Below, piece by piece: positions 1-11,106 of a stretch of DNA of 64,000 nucleotides. Source of the stretch: Limnoperna fortunei (Eukaryota; Mollusca; Bivalvia; Mytilida; Modiolidae); NCBI GenBank assembly GCA_944474755.1, contig OX104114.1, forward strand, positions 24,885,220 to 24,949,219, in the 5' to 3' direction. The translations under genes and the position numbers were made by a program. A model generated the notes under the pieces. That model did no database searches. It saw nothing but the letters and a program-made list of their open reading frames with translations, and was not told the origin of the DNA. Positions within the stretch are counted from its first letter, which is position 1; each line of letters opens with the position of its first letter.

Positions 1-372
1 ATTCTATTTCGATGATTGATAATCACATAATTATTATGTAGTTATTATAAAAGAAGAAAAACGTGTCGTTTTTAAATGAAAAATTAGAAGAATGCATTTG
101 AAAACAAATAAACAAGAAAACGAATTAAAAATGATAGGTACTTTAGAAAATGATGGTTAACGATACACAATGTAGCACGTTGCGGTTATCAACAAGCCGC
201 ATATTGGTTTGAACACAATAATTTTTCATTTTTCGATGCGACATTATTGTTTACTTGAAAAGACAGTCATCAAACAAATTCTTAATTAAAATTAGATTGT
301 TCTTCGCTTTTATTATAAAAAATTGATTCAACACATAGTGCTAAGGAAAAATAACAAAATACTTCAAAACCA

Positions 373-445
373 GTCATTAAGTAACTCGACGGGTGTCTAA
401 TTAGAGCCTGCCTCTAATTAGACACCCGTCGAATTACTTATTGTC
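373..445. repeat. Near-perfect inverted repeat (hairpin) at a retroelement end
   Basis: Arms 373-406 and 412-445 pair at 31 of 34 positions around a 5-base spacer; the inner 26 pair at 25 of 26. The right arm is the tail of the minus-strand reverse-transcriptase remnant next to it. The core (CGACGGGTGTCTAATTAGAG) recurs in degraded form at 3449-3468, beside the second copy, so this is probably a conserved 3' terminal hairpin or two fused tails of that element family. Confidence 0.85.
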
Positions 446-1720
446 ATGTCTAGGGAAAAGTCAAATCCAGGAATAGGAATCACTACCTATGACTCAGCAA
501 ACATGTCAGATCGTATTTGAGACACTGATTTCCCATAACGATCAATTAAGTCATGGTGACGACCATAGAACTTCTGGAGAGATAACATCAACCTAGGTGC
601 AACAAACCCTTGTTTGAGTAGTTTAGCAGTCAACAGCAGGGATCGGTCTAGAAAATCGGAATACCCATCGCAGGATCTGGAATAACGTATAAGTTGTGAA
701 ATGTACACACCATACGCTGGAGCTGCTGGAATGTTGCTGTCGATGAACGGGAAGTTGACAATTGGAAAGTTGAAGTCATCACGTTTGTCGTAGTCTAGTT
801 TGTAGTTTTCCTGAGTCTATTTCTAGAAGTAGGTCTAAGTAAGAGGCTGAGCTTATTGTATTGGTGGTGTCTTTAATTTCAAGCTCGCTAGGGTAAATTG
901 AATGTAAATAGTCACCAAATTTAGGATTGTTGAGGGACAAAACATCATCAATATAGCGGAATGTTAAATTAAAGGTCTGAGCCAATGTCTTTTCTTTCTT
1001 CTTAAGCAGGCCTTCTAGAAACTCAGCCTCATAAGAGTACAAAAACAGGCCGGCGAGGAGAGGAGCACAATAAGTACCCATTGGAATACCAACAGTCTGT
1101 TGAAAAACATGTCCTCCAAACATGACGAATATGTTGTCAATCAGAAAATCTAACATATGACAGATTTGGTCTTCAGTATATTTAGTAGTAGATTTAGAGT
1201 CATTAATGACGAAGTAAGTTCTGTCATGACTAATTACTAGGTATTTGTATCGTCTCCGTTTTTCTTGAAAAAGCAGCGTTTTATAAGATCTTTAAGCCTA
1301 GTTTTAAGCTGGATATGAGGGATGGCCGTATAGAGTGTCGAAAAATCAAATGTTTTAATGCTGTTACAATGGGAAGAGATCCAGACCTCAAAGTCTCTAT
1401 CAGGTCTTTTGAATTTTTTAATATCCACATTTCATTTATTCCACTCCTGGAGTAAAAAGTGTCGCTATATTTTTGAAGCCCCGTTTTTACTGTTGTTAAA
1501 ATAGTGGTCAGGAGTTGCGATAGTGTTTTGGTAGTACATTTAGACGATCCTGCTATAAAACGCTGTTTGTATGGACTTTTGTGGAGTTTTGGTATCCAAT
1601 ACAATAAGGGGAGATCACAATCTTCGACTTTGATTTTGAGACCAAAGGATGCCAATATCGATTTGTGATTTTCAATAATCTCCTCTTTTGAAAGCGCAGT
1701 AAATGTGTAAGTTAACTAGA
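446..1720 (-). mobile_element. Penelope-like reverse transcriptase remnant, decayed
   Basis: Minus-strand translation in several frames gives a recognisable metazoan reverse transcriptase. From 5' to 3' it shows LYWIPKLHKSPYKQRFIAGS (about 1540-1620), KTFDFSTLYTAIPH (about 1320-1360), the palm motif IPMGTYCAPLLAGLFLYSYE, the catalytic box FRYIDDVLSLNN near 950, and the C-terminal block GVYISQLIRYSRSC with FYGRHHDLIDRYG. The order and spacing match the Penelope-like family common in molluscs and cnidarians; I see no GIY-YIG endonuclease. Frame changes near 1430 and 1200-1280 and stop codons show it is dead. The N-terminal half is missing above about 1720. A second, shorter copy lies at 3017-3700 on the opposite strand. 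Exact clade assignment is from memory of the family. Confidence 0.85.
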
Positions 1721-2322
1721 TTTATGTACAGCTTGGTAGGAGGGCGTCAATGGCTATCGGGATTTCTCAACCAAAGAAAATATAATATTTGTAGAGCAAC
1801 TACATTTTCGAGGGTTGAGAAATACTCATAGCGACCGCATATCAAAGTCAAAAAATGTTTTATCACATGAATTGTGTGCTACAAACGCATACATCAACTT
1901 GATAAAAAACAACCAATTACTAAAGATCAATATTGGATGTTCGCTTGACCGCATGTGAAGCGGAACTGTGAAACGGAGCTGGCAAAATAACCATATTCTA
2001 ATGCAATTTTTGTTATGTTCGGATTTCAAATAATCCCATTGTAGTTTTCAGACAGAACAAAAAAAACCCGCGAAATTCTCAGATTCATAAACGATATTGG
2101 CTTAAATATTAATGTATACTTAAAAACCTCATCCATGGATGTGATTTTTTCATGTTTTACTATAAAGAACTGTAATATAATAAACAAAGAATGTATTTTT
2201 AAAGAAATTAATGGGTTTTTTTAAAATAAAAAAGGCATTTATCGTGGAAACTTTGGATTTTGTAATAAATAACATAAATGCTGAATTTTGATAACGTACA
2301 CATATACTTTAACAAATTTCAG

Positions 2323-2551
2323 ATGGTGCATAAAAGAGAAATAATGAAAAAAGATATACCCATGCATTTGAAAATTGCATTTAGCTACATTGACCAGAAC
2401 AATGATGGACATATAACTGCAAATGAGTTTGCCGACTATTGTTGTACTACTAATTCCCAGTATGTGCTAACTTATAACCAGTGGAAAGACGCATTTGTCC
2501 AGGTTATGGGAATGATAGATACCAACGGAAATTCACAGCTAGAAATAAATG
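2323..2551 (+). CDS. Orphan internal exon with two EF-hands
   Basis: The acceptor TTTCAG ends at 2322 and a GTTTGT donor starts at 2552. The reading frame is open and encodes about 76 residues. Two calcium-binding loops are visible: DQNNDGHITANE, a canonical 12-residue loop, and DTNGNSQLEIN followed by a split codon beginning with G. A next exon starting GA/AG would supply the glutamate required at loop position 12, which supports the donor call. The exon starts in phase 0 and ends in phase 1. It belongs to the calmodulin-type EF-hand superfamily; the protein cannot be named. No partner exons were recognised within several kilobases, and retroelement fragments lie on both sides, so it is either part of a long-intron gene or a stranded fragment. 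Confidence 0.6.
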
Positions 2552-3016
2552 GTTTGTATAGACCGTCGATTCTTGCACTATAAATGTCATAAGGGAAACC
2601 ACTTCTTGTCTGTTATAGGCCTGGGATTGGTTTTGAATACCTTGTTTCTGAATATGTTTACTTTCTAAAAATATTCCATAACGCGCGTCTTAATAGGACC
2701 ATTTAAAGTTGTGTACGATAATGAATTTTCCCCGTCCACATACATATTAGTTGGTCCCTTTCGAAAAGAAGACAACTGCCTAGAGAGGAAACTGTTTAAG
2801 CCATAACCATATATTCTTATACTATTATATTCTTTTTGATTACAGAGTTCCAAGCTTTTGCAGAAAGAGGAGGCATTTAATCCGAAGATTTAGATACATT
2901 ACTGGACCAATTCCTTTGATAGATGATTGCAATTTCTTGTTTTTGTTCAGATCCCTGTTATGAAACCTGCCTGTACGTTGAAATAAATATTGATAGCATT
3001 GTTTTTGTTCTCTTAT

Positions 3017-3700
3017 AAGGCTGAATTCCTAGAAGGTCCACTGAAGAAGAAAAAAAGCCACATGACTATACCTTTCATTTCACATTTAATTTTTACAAAC
3101 TAGACTCTACGACAAACGTGATGACTTCAACTTTCCAATTGTAAACTTCCCCTTGATCGATGGCAACATTTCAGCAGCTCTAGCGTATGGTGTGTACATT
3201 TCACAACTTATACGTTTAGACCGATTGGTATTACAATTTTCTAGACCCCTCATTGTTGTTGCCTACTAAACGTTTGTTGTACCTAGGTTGATGTTATCTC
3301 TCCAGGAGTTCTATTGTCGTCACTATGACTTAATTGATCGTTATGGGAAATCAAACTCTCAACGATTATAGGATATTTTCGCTGAGTAATAGGTCTTTCC
3401 TATTCCTAGATTTGACATTTTCATAGACATGACAATGAGTAAAATCGACGGGTGATAATTAGAGGCAGACACTGCTTACTCGTCCGGAGCACCTGAGTGC
3501 GCCCGTGGTTTTTATTGGGTTCGGGTTACTAACTTCTGTTTGTTGTAATTTTGATTTTTGTTATTTTGTTGTATATGTTTGTCTATATTCGGATTTGTAT
3601 TTGTCCCTTGACTTTCGATTATTGTTGTTCGGTCGGTTTCCCTATCTATTTTTCCTACTTGCTACAATGCATAGCATCCACCAGTGCTGAATATTAATTA
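3017..3700 (+). mobile_element. Second Penelope-like remnant with 3' tail, plus strand
   Basis: Plus-strand fragments read KAEFLEG, then after an internal deletion RLYDKRDDFNFPIVNFPL, AYGVYISQLIRL and EFYCRHYDLIDRYGKS. These correspond to the same C-terminal blocks as the minus-strand copy at 446-1720. A tail follows with the CGACGGGTG...AATTAGAG motif (3449-3468), then TTACTCGTCCGGAGCACCTGAG-type sequence and a T-rich stretch typical of the 3' non-coding end. Frameshifts and stops make it inactive. Confidence 0.75.
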
Positions 3701-5640
3701 TTACCGCACTTTTCGACACTACATGCATCAAATAACAGGACCTTTATTTTACCTTCACCAACCAAACAATGTTTGTGTTGCGCTAGATTTAACTTCATGT
3801 TTTATGTCGGGAACGAAAACCCCTCCAAAGACACAAGATGACAAGTTTGAGAAAAGAGGACCAGACCTTTACCAAAAATTTACAAGTTGTTTACGATCAC
3901 TGTCCGTTTAATTGAAAATCATCGAAGAATGGACCGTTTATGATTTGTACAATTTGTCTGAAGGTTTTATGTCCAAAATCGACAACTGTATTATCTTCCT
4001 TGCAAAAGTTCTACCTAGTTGACCATAACTAAAGTCATTCATGCCAAGAGAGTTAAGAATTGTTGATTTTCTGACGTTTATTTTTTCTTTTGCTTAGCTA
4101 TTTTTGCATTGGATTCTCTTGAGTACATCTACTTCAGATTCATTTCTTTTTTGTACTGTTAATTAAGAAATTGAAAATTATTGGCACCAACCAAAAACAG
4201 TTACCTTATGGGAATCTAAAGTTACATTATTTCAGAGATAAGGAACACGTTTTATATATTAATAACAAAATCAGAAGATTGTATATGCAAAAGAAAAATA
4301 ACTACGTTCCATTTTGTAACACAAGTAAGCTAGTAATTCGTAATATCAGTCGGCTGAAAAATTAATAGATATACATGATTTACAAATAATAATATATATA
4401 AATCTATTCATGTATTCAGAGTCATAAACTTTACTAAGAATTGATGGTGTAAATAGTAATGACACGAGTGCGAAGAAAACCTAATTAGGGTATCATTACA
4501 AAGAGCTTTTGGCGAACCACAACAAAACTTTCATGTTTGTTTTAAAGCGTCTTTTAAATTTTTTCAATTGATTTCCGAAAATGTTTAACAATAAGTAGAT
4601 CAAAATAAACACAAGCTAAATTTATTTCAATTAAATTTTGTTATTTGTCACTTTAAACATTTTCAACAGTTCCTCGAAAGGATAGTTTTCTTCATATGTA
4701 GCAGTAAGCACAAATACAAATAAATACATTTTAAAATAAAAACATGGCAGAAAACTTGCAAAAATGGAACTTCTGGGTAGTAAATCTAAGTTCACCGACA
4801 CGCCGTGATAAAACCCTCAAGTTGTAAGTATGTTGTTTATTGGGGAATTTTTTATAATACGAGAACACAACTTGTATTCGTGTATGCCTTCATTATTAAG
4901 TCATCAACACGCTTGGTTTGATTTGTATCTTGTTGAAGAAGCACACTTGTTTGATTAATTTATTACTATACTGTTTTGATTTATACGTCGGTATAGTTAC
5001 ACTATTGTTTTGGTTTGTAAATTGCTATAGTCACACACTTAGTAACCCTTTATAAAATTCCCACGAGCATACTTTGCGATATAAAAAAGTTTTATCCATT
5101 TTCAGTCTGTATAATGCATTTCTATATTAAATAAAAAGTTCAGCAATGACCGGGAGAGTCCTTCTGACTATTATTTATTAGGATCTTAATCAGCTTGCAA
5201 AAGTTAGAGATCTTAATCATTACATATACCTGTGACTGCAAGATAAAGATAGCACTTGTTGTAATTTAAACTAATCAATGCATTTGGTAACAAGTTTTTT
5301 ATTGGTAATTTCATTTTCAGAATTATACTGATATAACGGTATGACTATCGTTACTATACAAATGCCTTCATATTTGAGTTAAAATTACCGGATCAAAAAA
5401 GAACTTAAAAAGGTCGAGAAATTGTCTTGGTGTTAACTCCCCAAAAGATCATGATAAGATTGTATACTAGTAAATTAAACAACATCTCTCTCTGTGCACT
5501 TTCTAAAGAAAAAATACCAACCTGATAGTCTTTATACGAAGAAACTTTGTCAAAACACAATTCTATTAAGAAAAACTAAACATTTTGCAGCAATAGTTAT
5601 AGATGTAAGCAAAATTGTAAAAACGTGCAAGTGTTCATAT
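3701..5640. other. AT-rich stretch, no gene recognised
   Basis: Only short open frames without recognisable motifs or paired splice signals are seen. Nothing supports a gene, RNA or mobile element here. Confidence 0.6.
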
Positions 5641-5644
5641 TCTT

Positions 5645-7070
5645 TCAAATAACATTTTCGCTTATGTCGTAATATTTCTTAAGATTTTCCATGTATTCAG
5701 GAAATCTTGCACATATAAGCTCATTAAGATTGTCAACACGGGATCTATCTATCTTTACTTGCCCTTTGAACACCTCACCTGAGCTGTAATATTTTTCAAG
5801 TAAAACTCGCACTGAAGCTTTGAATCTATCAAATCGAGGAAGAATTTTCGATTGGAAGTTTCTTTTCTTGGAACACGAGTCATCTGTTAACAAATTTTCG
5901 GACGCATCAATTGCCATATGCCACATTTTAAGCCATAAAAGTGCGTACATTTCAAGCTCCCCAATTCGTTTTTCTTCATCGTTTAATTCAAAGTGCCAAT
6001 TAAAACAAGGCACTTCGAGAAGACAGCCCCAAGTGTTTAAATCTCTTGCGAAAAAACAGGGCATATGTATACTGAAAAAACCGTTTTTCAAATATTTAAG
6101 AATGTCTAGAATGCAACTGTCGTAGTGCCTTGGATTTGAACATTTACCGTCTGGAGTATCACCATAAACATGAAACATAAGAGCAGTCTTCAGCATGTAC
6201 GACGACAAATTCATACATTTTCCTGGATAGTTAATTTCTCCAATGAGTAAAGACTTCAAGACCATGTATCCTTCTTTGTGTTTCTGGTCTATATTTTTCA
6301 TGGTTTCCAGTTCCAAAGCCGCAACATGCTGGATCAGGAAAGTGTTTTATATGGCACGATTTAGCTACAACATGACGCCCTGATTGCAGCAAATGCTGCT
6401 TAAATTTAAATGGAAACTGAGAATTTGAAAGAACACTGCCAATGTTGGGATGCTCAATAGCTAACATTAAATCTACCCCAATATTTATTGTTTTTATATG
6501 GACAAGACCTGGCGACTTATCCTCTGGTGGGTTGAAATTTTCCTTATTTTGAAGTTCCAACTTGTGTTGTAGTTTAGAAGGCAAACACATTGTAATGGTT
6601 CCCTTTGGTGTTTTCGCAGAAAATGACTTTGCTTGTAACAGTAAGTGTAACGTTTTCCAAAAATCGTAAACCATCTTTGAAGGCTCTCCAAGATATTCTG
6701 TGCTCCTTTCTAAATATTTACTCTAGATTGACATATTATTAAAGATTTTAACTTTAGGATACCATGGAGTACATCCGGAAGTTAACTCTACACTGCCTGG
6801 CTGAGAAAGATTTTCCAGAACGATCATAAAATCAAATTCGTCTGGCGATCCCACTTTAGCTTTTTCGTAGTAACTGCCTGTCGGTATAACTTTGGATACT
6901 TTAAATAACGGAATTGTGGTTCCGATCTCTTGAAGAATATCATATACGATTGATTTGACGCCGTCTCCTATGAATCCTACCTCCTCTCGGTCCTCGCTAA
7001 ATTTACATCTTGTTTTATAAACATAATCGAAAAAGTCGCTCCGATGCATGACTTGTTTTTCTGTAAAACA
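5645..7070 (-). pseudogene. cGAS/Mab-21-like nucleotidyltransferase (cGLR), broken exon
   Basis: Mab-21/cGAS-like receptors are cytosolic nucleotidyltransferases; active members sense nucleic acid and make cyclic dinucleotides. The minus-strand frame has the GS motif (PTGSYYEKAKV, near 6880), the first catalytic pair (DEFDFMIVLE, E-x-D, near 6830) and the third acidic residue (VDLMLAIE, near 6470). The catalytic triad is therefore present. The C-terminal Mab-21 helices follow (CILDILKYLKNGFF, HMPCFFARDLNTWG). A splice acceptor (TTTTACAG) lies at 7071-7072, so an upstream exon is expected but not seen. Two lesions break it: an in-frame TAG at 6723-6725, and a frameshift near 6316-6335 where the frame of KHFPDPACC gives way to the frame of LELETMKNIDQKHK. 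No cGAS-type zinc ribbon is evident. Either it is a recent pseudogene or both lesions are assembly errors; the two frames are otherwise well preserved. Confidence 0.85.
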
Positions 7071-7902
7071 ATAAAAAATAAACAAGTTATCTCTTTTTCA
7101 TAGTTTTACAATTCAACAGATTTTATTGATAAAAAATGTCTGTATATGAACTCCAAATACCAAACGAATATAACAAGACAAAACAAGAAATAACATATAT
7201 ACTATGCAAAGAAGTTCAAGCATACTCGTACATCCAACACTGACAGTTGAGAAAAAAGAATTTTCAAGTAAATAAATATCACAATGTAGATTTATTTATT
7301 TATGGTTTTGATTTAATTGAAATTAACAAATATTCATAATTTTCATTATAATGTTAAAAAAGAAAAAGATACATTCTTTCAATCCTATTATTTATTATCC
7401 TAAAGCATTATACAATTTTAGTTTATAAGATACTAAAAAAGAAAACATAATCTAAAGAACATTTATTGTGAGCAAAATAGCCAAAAAGAAGAAACAAAGA
7501 AAAGAAAAATGAAATTAGAGATATGAATTAGCAAATTTGCAGTGTAGCAGCAAGAATAAACAATATACAACTATTTGGTTAAACAGGAGTAGAGTGCTAA
7601 ACAGTACAAGTTAAGCTTTTCTAAAAAGCTAACCGTCTCTTAGCTGCATTACAAATTTTATGAATTTAAGTATCTGGTTTTTTTTTAATTTATATGTAAG
7701 ATAGGTAAACAATGTACATGTCCCTTGTAAGGACATTGTTTACGCTAACCTATTATCCAATGGTGCTTGAGAGATTTAAATGCCTGTCGTCACTTCACAC
7801 GTGCTTTTAAAAAAATAATTAAACACATGTTGACTCCCTAAACAACAATGTTCAAAATTAGCGGTAAAATATGTTTTGTTAAATTTGCATCAATATCAGA
7901 AC

Positions 7903-8206
7903 GAAAATAAAGATACAGAACATATAATTTTTTTTTTCCTAACCCAAACAGCTTTAAAAAGTAGGGAGATTTTGGTACAATGCTTACCTTTTAATTGTTC
8001 ACTGACCAATGCATTGAATGAAATAGAAGTCAATATGTGGAACGTAACATTACTACACTAAAATGCTGATTAAGGAAAATAGAGTTATAGAACATATAAT
8101 TTTTTTCCAAAACAGCTTTACAAAGTAGGGAGATTTTGCTACAATGTTTACCTTTAGTTATAATTGTTCACTGACCAATGCACTGAATGAAATAGAAGTC
8201 AATATA
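7903..8206. repeat. Imperfect direct duplication, about 170-bp offset
   Basis: The block from 7903 to about 8042 (AGATACAGAACATATAATTT... to GAATGAAATAGAAGTCAATAT) recurs from 8075 to 8206 with small gaps and substitutions. It is a local tandem duplication in otherwise featureless sequence (7100-8380), where no gene is recognised. Confidence 0.8.
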
Positions 8207-8386
8207 TGAAAATACTGATTACAACCCCGATTCGACATAAGAATATATCGAAATTTCAGTACACATACTAGTGCGATCCTGATGTAAACCAATGAAATGA
8301 GAAAAATATTTATAGATTTAGTCAACCACCCAATCAAGTAACAGAGAGTCATTTACTCCGAAAACTGATCGTCATTTGACTATGTA

Positions 8387-8410
8387 TACCGTCTCCCATG
8401 GGAGACGGTA
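8387..8410. repeat. Perfect 24-bp palindrome
   Basis: The sequence is perfectly self-complementary around the centre CCCATGGG, flanked by TACCGTCT and AGACGGTA. No adjacent gene explains it. It may be a collapsed remnant of a mobile-element end or a protein dyad site. Confidence 0.8.
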
Positions 8411-9739
8411 ATCAAGTACATTACAAGGAAGTATTCATTAAATGTCTTTGTGTTGTTAATATAATTTAAACCGATAATTAAGTTTTGTATTGTCGTCTGA
8501 AAAAAAAATACAGGTTCTCCAATCTAATTAAAATGAAATCCTTCCTGATAAAGCTTGTACTGCCATAAACTTGTATTATCTGTACAGGATGTTTATTGAA
8601 CAGCTTATTCCTTAAAACTTGAATTTTGACTATTTTTTTGCCTGAGAAAAATGGGGATATTTTTGTAATTATCTTTTACATAAATACTTTATAAATGTTT
8701 ATCACAAAGTTCATTACCACATTTTCAATTCAAGAAAATTCAATTGCAGTAAGTTTTTTTTCTAAAGACAGTATTGTGTTTGCCAAATACTCTTAAAGTT
8801 TTTTTTAATTTAATTATTAAAATATTTACATCTAAATTAAACATGTTACAAATTTCTGAGATATAATTAAACCATAAAAATACCACACATCCCTGTCCCT
8901 TGTCTGAACCACGTGGTCTGCACTCCGCCATGTTAAAAATTGTAAAATGAGCTAATTTCGAATGAAATGGGAAGTATGAAGATCAAAAATTAAAGTGTTA
9001 AAAATGTGAAAATTAAAGACATCAATTTGTCTACTATTTGTATATATGTGCAAAACTATGTTTATACGAACTGTATTTATGCAATTTACGTCAGAAGTGA
9101 AGCACAATTGACTATTTCCCATTGAAACAATGTAACCAGAAGGCAGAAAATAAGGCTTTTTTTCAAACAAAATGGGAAGTATTTTGCAAGTAATTTAAAC
9201 TGATAAAATTCATATCATTCGATAGATAAGAGACTGTAGAACTGGGAACAATGTGCAAAACATATATATTTTATTTATTAAACAAGATATCGGCGTTTTT
9301 TTAAATCGTCCCATTGATTTTCTATGGAGTGAAAAATCCAATATGGCTGACAAAAATACGTCACAGAAGTCACGTGATGTCGCTAATAGTTGTATATGCC
9401 AACTTCTGCCTTTAGCCTTTTTCTATTGTCGCCACTTGTTTCAAGGGATTTCCGTGCTGGTCATATTCTGGTAACTTTAAATCATGTGATTTGAAGGACC
9501 AACCTAATCGTTGTTTTCGGGAATTTTAGCGGTTGTTTTACTTATTAGTTATTCAAAATTTATTCACGCATCTCAATTTATCACAGTGAATTCAATAGTA
9601 CAAACCAACTGCGGAAATATTGTAACATAAAGGGTTAAAACTAAATTTTTACTGTAACTTGGTTTGACGTTCAGAAAGTGTAAATCAAGATTTTGATTCG
9701 GATGAAATCAAAGAAATAAGTTATTCTTGTCATACTTTA

Positions 9740-9970
9740 CTGTCATTTAACATGGGTGGGCATTATATTCGTGAATGTTTTGCCGCAAGCGATAGAGTCG
9801 AGTACGGGCAGGTGTTATTCAAAATTAAAATTCTAATGCTCTGTCATTGTGGAAAAGTTGAGACATCAATCCACTACCTATTAAACTGCCCACTCTTCAT
9901 TAGCAAAATCGTCAACAATTTACCCGTTCAAACGCTAATATATGGCTCACCTACGACGGCGTATTCGTGA
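9740..9970 (+). mobile_element. 3' end of a LINE, zinc-knuckle fragment
   Basis: The short plus-strand frame carries CHCGKVETSIHYLLNCPLF. This C-x-C-G...E-x(3)-H-x(4)-C-P pattern closes many molluscan non-LTR retrotransposon ORF2 proteins. A stop at 9968 ends it. The reverse transcriptase is absent upstream, so this is a 5'-truncated, decayed insertion. The same motif type (CSCGTASETVEHYFMSC) closes the LINE at 28.2-29.7 kb. Confidence 0.6.
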
Positions 9971-10439
9971 TTATATCATAAAATAGAAGCTTCGTGTCGT
10001 TTCAAAGTATATAAAACCAGTTTTTGTTAATTAACTTACCTGTAGTGTGTTTCAACATAGGTTACCTGTATCACTAAAAATGTGATTAGTCACCCAAAAC
10101 TAAAAAAGGTAACGGTTGCGTAGAATATTACAGGTGATCTTTAATTTAATAACAAGAAATGCAATGACTCACAAACTATATACGACATATCCAGTTACGT
10201 TCAAATACAATGGTATGTCTTGTAATAATTCGGTTTTTGCATCTTGTGTCTTTAGCATGTTGTTCCCGATATTCATATATTACATATTTTTAAATTTGGA
10301 CATAATATTTGCTTCGTTTGTTTGTAGTTTAACGCTATTTTCGTCAATTTTAAGCTATACCACGACGTCCATGTGTTATTGAGCGGGAAACCTTATCAAC
10401 AATTATTTTGGCGTTGCAGAATAATAGGTTCTTTCATAC

Positions 10440-10600
10440 GTTTTGGGTCCATAACAACGTTAACGTTCTTGTTTCTGGCGTTTTGATTGGATGACGCAGC
10501 AAGTACAGATGTGTGCGCGTGAGCCCATCTGTAATGGTTCATCTGTACCAGAAATCGGCCATTTACAGAAGAATACGTTATTAATATTCAATATTCGTAC
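10440..10600 (+). repeat. Dispersed repeat shared with 46.1 kb
   Basis: The segment CGTTTTGATTGGATGACGCA, AGCAAGTACAGATG and CATCTGTACCAGAAATCGG matches the reverse complement of 46085-46190 over about 100 bases. Two well-separated, oppositely oriented copies indicate a mobile, non-coding family (MITE or SINE type). Confidence 0.75.
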
Positions 10601-11106
10601 AGTGGCAGAAAATATATAATTTATTTGTACGAGCTTTAGAAACAGGTAGAAATGCGAGGCTCTGCCGAGTGATAGCCTAACGTCACAAACAAATATCGTA
10701 TTCGACAACACGTCGTAAACCAGAACAAATTGCTAAATATCGCTAGAAGCGAGGACAAGGGTACCAGGAGACTATTCGACACTGCAGAATAAAGCAAAAA
10801 TTTATTCGGCTACCTTTATTGTACAGCAAATTTAACGGTTGCAGGGTAAAAAAGAATGTGTGTGCGTCATTTTGAAGAAACAATATATTTAAAATATTGC
10901 AATTATTAATTAACTTACTTGTAGTATATGTGTCAACCTATGTTACATACATCATAAAAATAATTATAATCCAGTCGCACAAAACTAAATAAGTATTTAA
11001 TTTCTACCGACAAATTCTTGGAATCACCTGTCGAAGATAACATAGAAACTCACGGGTGACATATTTCCCAAATAATGACAAGAAATGATATAACCCATGA
11101 ATACTA

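Noticed and set aside
7697..7755. Hairpin around AAACAATGT...ACATTGTTT
   Set aside because: The arms are only about 9 bp in AT-rich DNA, with no T-run or gene context to give it meaning.
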